A DNA stretch of 64,000 bases, taken from assembly GCF_037038585.1 (NCBI RefSeq), contig NC_092521.1:106160398-106224397 (forward strand), read 5' to 3'. Of the stretch, positions 60,571-64,000 are shown in pieces. Source of the stretch: Patagioenas fasciata (taxonomy: Eukaryota; Chordata; Aves; Columbiformes; Columbidae). Every line of letters begins with the position of its first letter. Positions within the stretch are counted from its first letter, which is position 1. Under the pieces are notes generated by a model, which worked only from the letters and a program-made list of their open reading frames with translations, was not told where the DNA came from and did no database searches. A program made the translations under genes and the position numbers.

Positions 60571-61805
60571 AATGTACTTCTGTAGTTGATGAAACTTCGT
60601 TCAGACAAATACTTCAGGATAAGAGTGAATGATGAAAATCTGATTTGAGAAGAGCTTCATAAAGTTTTGAAAAGAAAAAGGAAGTTCTGTTTCTCTTCTG
60701 TTCTGGTTTCTGTCCCTCCAGAACATATGCTAGTTCAAGTGTAATTATAGGAAACACATCACTTTCTTTACTGGAGTGGCTTGTTGGTCTGTGGTTGTTC
60801 TACTACTCAGTTCCATTATTGATTATTTTTAAATGGTGTTTTAAAATGAACCCTGAATTAATTAAAGAACTGTAAATTAAATTCCAATATCCTGACTTAA
60901 AACTTGAACAATGAGCAGCATTTCAAAAGGACAACTTCTCCTTGACACTTATCCACATTGAAATTATCTTCATTATTTTCTCCCACTGAGAATTTCGTCA
61001 TAAAATATTGGCATATGACTTACTGACCATTTTGTTGCTAACCTTTGTTTTTTTTTTTCCATTCTGTTGCCTTATTTATAATGGAGTTTATTATTAGGAA
61101 CTGGTATGTGTATGTGCTTGTGCAGGTATCTTTGATATATCAAAATCACTGTGTTTTGACTACTCTGTTTCTTAAGAAGTTAGACTTGCCAAGCTAACAG
61201 CCGTTGGCCTTGATTACTCTCTGAAACAGTCCTCTGAATTACCTCTTAATAGGAGAATGATACTGAAATTTCAATTAAAGGTTTTAAAAAACTCTGTAAA
61301 CTGGAAGTCAGTGGTGGAAATGTGGAGTTTCTCTACATAGTCTAAAGTATACAGAAAAGTGGTTGTAGGCTCTGGTCAGTAAGAAATTGACTCCCCGGTG
61401 ACACCCTCTGCTACTTGATTGAAAGACCGCAATTTCTTTCAAAAGTTTCTGAAATATTTCCTTGCTGAGAATCAGGATGAAATGTTTCAAGATAAAGATA
61501 CACCTTAATGACCAGATGATAGCTCCATCTCCTAAATATCTGAAACAGGTTCATCACAAAGCCTGAACTAAGTTTTGCCTGATACTCAGCAGGGATAAGA
61601 AGGAAACCTACTTTAGGTTGTCCATGATAGAAATTGGGATATTGCGCAGTTCCCCAGAAAAAGAAAAAAAGTCATCTAAAAGCCGTCTTAAACCACTAGC
61701 TTTCATAATACTTTCATAAAAATAGCCAAATGCAAGCCCCAACAGCCAGCATACTAGTACAGAAAGTATGTTTTACAAACTTTTCTATCTCCCTGTGCTC
61801 TCTAG
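60571..61805 (+). other. Spacer before the downstream coding exon
   Basis: No exon, repeat or RNA recognised. It ends in a pyrimidine-rich acceptor region. If the alternative terminal exon is real, this is part of a 4.1-kb intron from 57688. Confidence 0.5.
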
Positions 61806-62353
61806 GTGATATGGACCATGATGTTGAAATGACAGAATACTCCTCTTCAGATGACCAGCTAAACCAAAACCAAAGTGTTTCAGTGACTCCACTCCATTTC
61901 TTCCCATCTTGCCTTCAAATGCCTTGGGGACCAAACTATTCTTCGTTGGAAAACAGAGGGAATATATCTCTTTCTACTGTCTCTGAGTATATAGCTTCTT
62001 GTGACCCAAATGTGCCTGACCTCTTCTGGGAAGCACATACAGATATGAATAACAAACAGACAGTAAACTCAGGATATTGTTCTGAAGTTAGCTACAAGTC
62101 AGAGAATTCACAAGAAGAGAATCCTCTGCTTATGTTTGAAGGGCTGGAAGACTCTTTTATGAAGGAGCCCCAAGAGAAGGAAATTGATGCACAAGGAAAT
62201 TACAGATCTGCTGCAGCCAGACGTGTACAAAGTCGACGTTCTTTTCATAGGCCAAAACCTCTGCAACACCCCAAGCTTCAGAAGCTAGCATCTCTTCCAG
62301 CATCTTGCCATGTCCCTCCACATTCTTTGGAACAAGAGGAAACACAGTTGTGA
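61806..62353 (+). CDS. Unrecognised 181-residue terminal coding exon, possibly an alternative SLC9A3 C-terminus
   Basis: The open frame runs 61730-62353; the most likely exon begins after the acceptor TCTCCCTGTGCTCTCTAG at 61805. Joined to exon 15 (phase 1) it completes a glycine codon, as the canonical exon 16 does. The peptide starts DMDHDVEMTEYSSSDDQLNQ, is Ser/Asn/Glu-rich and probably disordered. It has a basic stretch, SAAARRVQSRRSFHRPKP, near its end and finishes EEQ-type acidic then ETQL, a class I PDZ ligand. Composition is non-repetitive and protein-like, and there is no sign of a mobile element. I do not recognise the family. Alternatives: a one-exon gene starting at the ATG at 61730 or 61812, or the last exon of an overlapping gene. 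I am fairly sure it codes, less sure whose it is. Confidence 0.5.
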
Positions 62354-63505
62354 GCCAGGACTTACTTGAAAGAAGATGAGAAATAATAACTTGAAAAAAG
62401 GGCTTCTGTAAAAAAAGAGAGCAACATATTGGTTCATGGGCTTTGCTCTAGAATGGTTTCAGATGGAAAGGGAGTGGGGTCCCATGATGTCAGAAACACT
62501 GGAGCTTTTCTGCTGCACTTACATTTTTAAGTTCTCATAGGGTGCATAGTGAAGGGGAAATATGCCTCCTTGCTGTTTTTTCACGTGGTCTGTTACAAAA
62601 AAATCAATATTATTTTTGGACGCTAAACCAGTAATCTTTTCACATACCAAATCCTTGTGGTTGTTTTGGTTTTGATTTTGCTTGTTTGTTTGGGGTTTTT
62701 TTATATGGAAATGATTTATTATGCCATAAATACATTTAAAGAAATAGGTTACATTTGCTGCTTCAGTAATGAAATTCAATATTTATGATGACTGAAATTA
62801 ACATAGGAGAAGCCAATGGTTAGCCTTTTGCCTACTAAGCCTACTCTGATTGAAATGGATCAGTGCCTTTCATAAGTGAAAGCTAAAGAAAAATATTTTC
62901 CTGCTTTTGAATACTTGTGTCACTGAGTAATCATGGGATATTGACACTGGAAAACTTTCCAGGGAGAAGAAAGTCCTAGCATCTTGAAATTTAATCAAGG
63001 ACTCCAGGAAGGCCATTTCCTTCCTTCATCTTCATTTCCTCTAGTCAGCATCACCCAAATGAAAGAACATCCAGAATTAGCTCAGAATTTTAGTTCATGC
63101 GGTCACAAACAACTAATTTAATATTCTTAATTAAGCTGCTCTATTTAAATAGCCTCATTCAGACAGAAGTATAAATATTTGTCATTTTTACTGCTGCTTT
63201 GAAAGATGGATTATTTTGTCAATTTATGTATCACTTTCAATAGCTGATCAGGATAATGGTCTCATAGATGCTATCCTATGTCTTGCCACACTGTTTAAGT
63301 GCCACAATGACTCAGGATGTTGATGGATCAAAGTATTGCACAGAGGTATGCACCTGTTTGTGTTAGGAACTAGCTTTATTTTTTTGTCCCCAGTTTTCTG
63401 TTAAACAATCGTAGTTATGATTGCACCAGACAGCTATTGTGCATGAAGCTGATCTACATCACCCTGAGAACATCTGGAGACATCAATAAAAGCCAACTCG
63501 GATGA
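62354..63505 (+). other. Probable 3' UTR of the downstream coding exon
   Basis: AT-rich, noncoding. AATAAA at 63485-63490 is followed by a TG-rich stretch (GGTTCTGTG), a plausible cleavage context. Minus-strand open frames here look like shadows. Confidence 0.4.
63485..63490 (+). terminator. Candidate poly(A) signal of the downstream exon
   Basis: AATAAA 1.13 kb after the TGA at 62351-62353, with a downstream GT-rich element. Confidence 0.4.
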
Positions 63506-64000
63506 AGACTAAGTGAAATTATTGCTTGAAATCTTCAGTTTATAAGTTGCAAAGGTTCTGTGACATCAATAGAAAATGAGTACTTAACTGTTTCTGTGAT
63601 CCTTACATGTACCTTATTTCTATTTGGTATCAGTGTAAACCATTTGTAAATAAGTTAAATCACCTTCAGGGAGGTATTTTAATTGCTTAAGATTGAATCT
63701 AACAGAGGCTTTATTTGGTAAATTTTACTTTATCTATAGGAATTAGTGGTTGTTTCACTCTACCTACCCAGATCTTGAATGGATTCTATGTGATTCTGTG
63801 TCAGATGTCAAATTTGAGATCTACCCAGACACCCAAAAAGAGTGGAGCAATATGTGAAAATTCATACCTCCATGTTTTTCCTCTCTTTGTCCTTTTTGCT
63901 AAAACCACCTGTAAGGTGAGTGCAAATTGCAGAGATATGATGGCAAGCATCATATATAAAATTTGATACATAATGTAGAGGTTAGACTCAGAATATTGGT
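63506..64000. other. Terminal intergenic stretch
   Basis: An 83-codon open frame at 63715-63966 has no recognisable feature. In human the next gene in this direction is EXOC3 in convergent orientation; none of its exons are visible before the window ends. Confidence 0.5.

Overview
The window is a piece of a bird genome. It has AT-rich introns, one large gene split into GT-AG exons, several CR1 LINE fragments whose 3' ends carry the avian-type 8-bp repeat (ATTCTGTG), a class III (ERV-L-like) retroviral pol relic, and a solo LTR whose TATA and poly(A) signals are arranged as in avian alpharetroviruses. The exact species cannot be told from the sequence alone.

Layout: 1-3.3 kb is upstream intergenic DNA holding a recent 195-bp direct duplication. 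About 3.3-4.15 kb is a GC- and CpG-rich promoter and 5' leader. From 4153 to 59247 on the + strand lies essentially the whole coding sequence of SLC9A3 (NHE3, the epithelial apical Na+/H+ exchanger). I could place 16 coding exons with matching intron phases at every junction. They add up to 2493 nt, or 830 residues plus a stop, close to the mammalian protein (about 830-835 residues). Intron 1 is nearly 29 kb and holds most of the mobile-element debris: CR1 pieces at 11.9-13.0, 16.9-17.55 and 17.8 kb, and an antisense ERV-L-like pol relic at 25.2-28.8 kb. Intron 10 holds a longer CR1 copy (51.1-53.0 kb) interrupted by a 323-bp solo LTR with a perfect 6-bp target duplication.

The protein has a signal peptide-like start, the transmembrane exchanger domain with its FFFYLLPP and ESLLND motifs, and a cytoplasmic tail. 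The tail keeps the known regulatory features: two PKA-type serines, an SGK-type RKRLES site, a CK2-type SESEE site and the C-terminal PDZ ligand STHM.

The most unusual observation lies downstream of the normal stop. At 61806-62353 there is an uninterrupted, non-repetitive coding stretch of 181 residues with a good 3' splice site. Its phase is exactly that of the final SLC9A3 exon, and it ends in ETQL, another class I PDZ ligand. It could be an alternative last exon that swaps one scaffold-binding tail for another, or part of a gene I do not recognise. Two shorter phase-compatible terminal exon candidates lie in intron 15.
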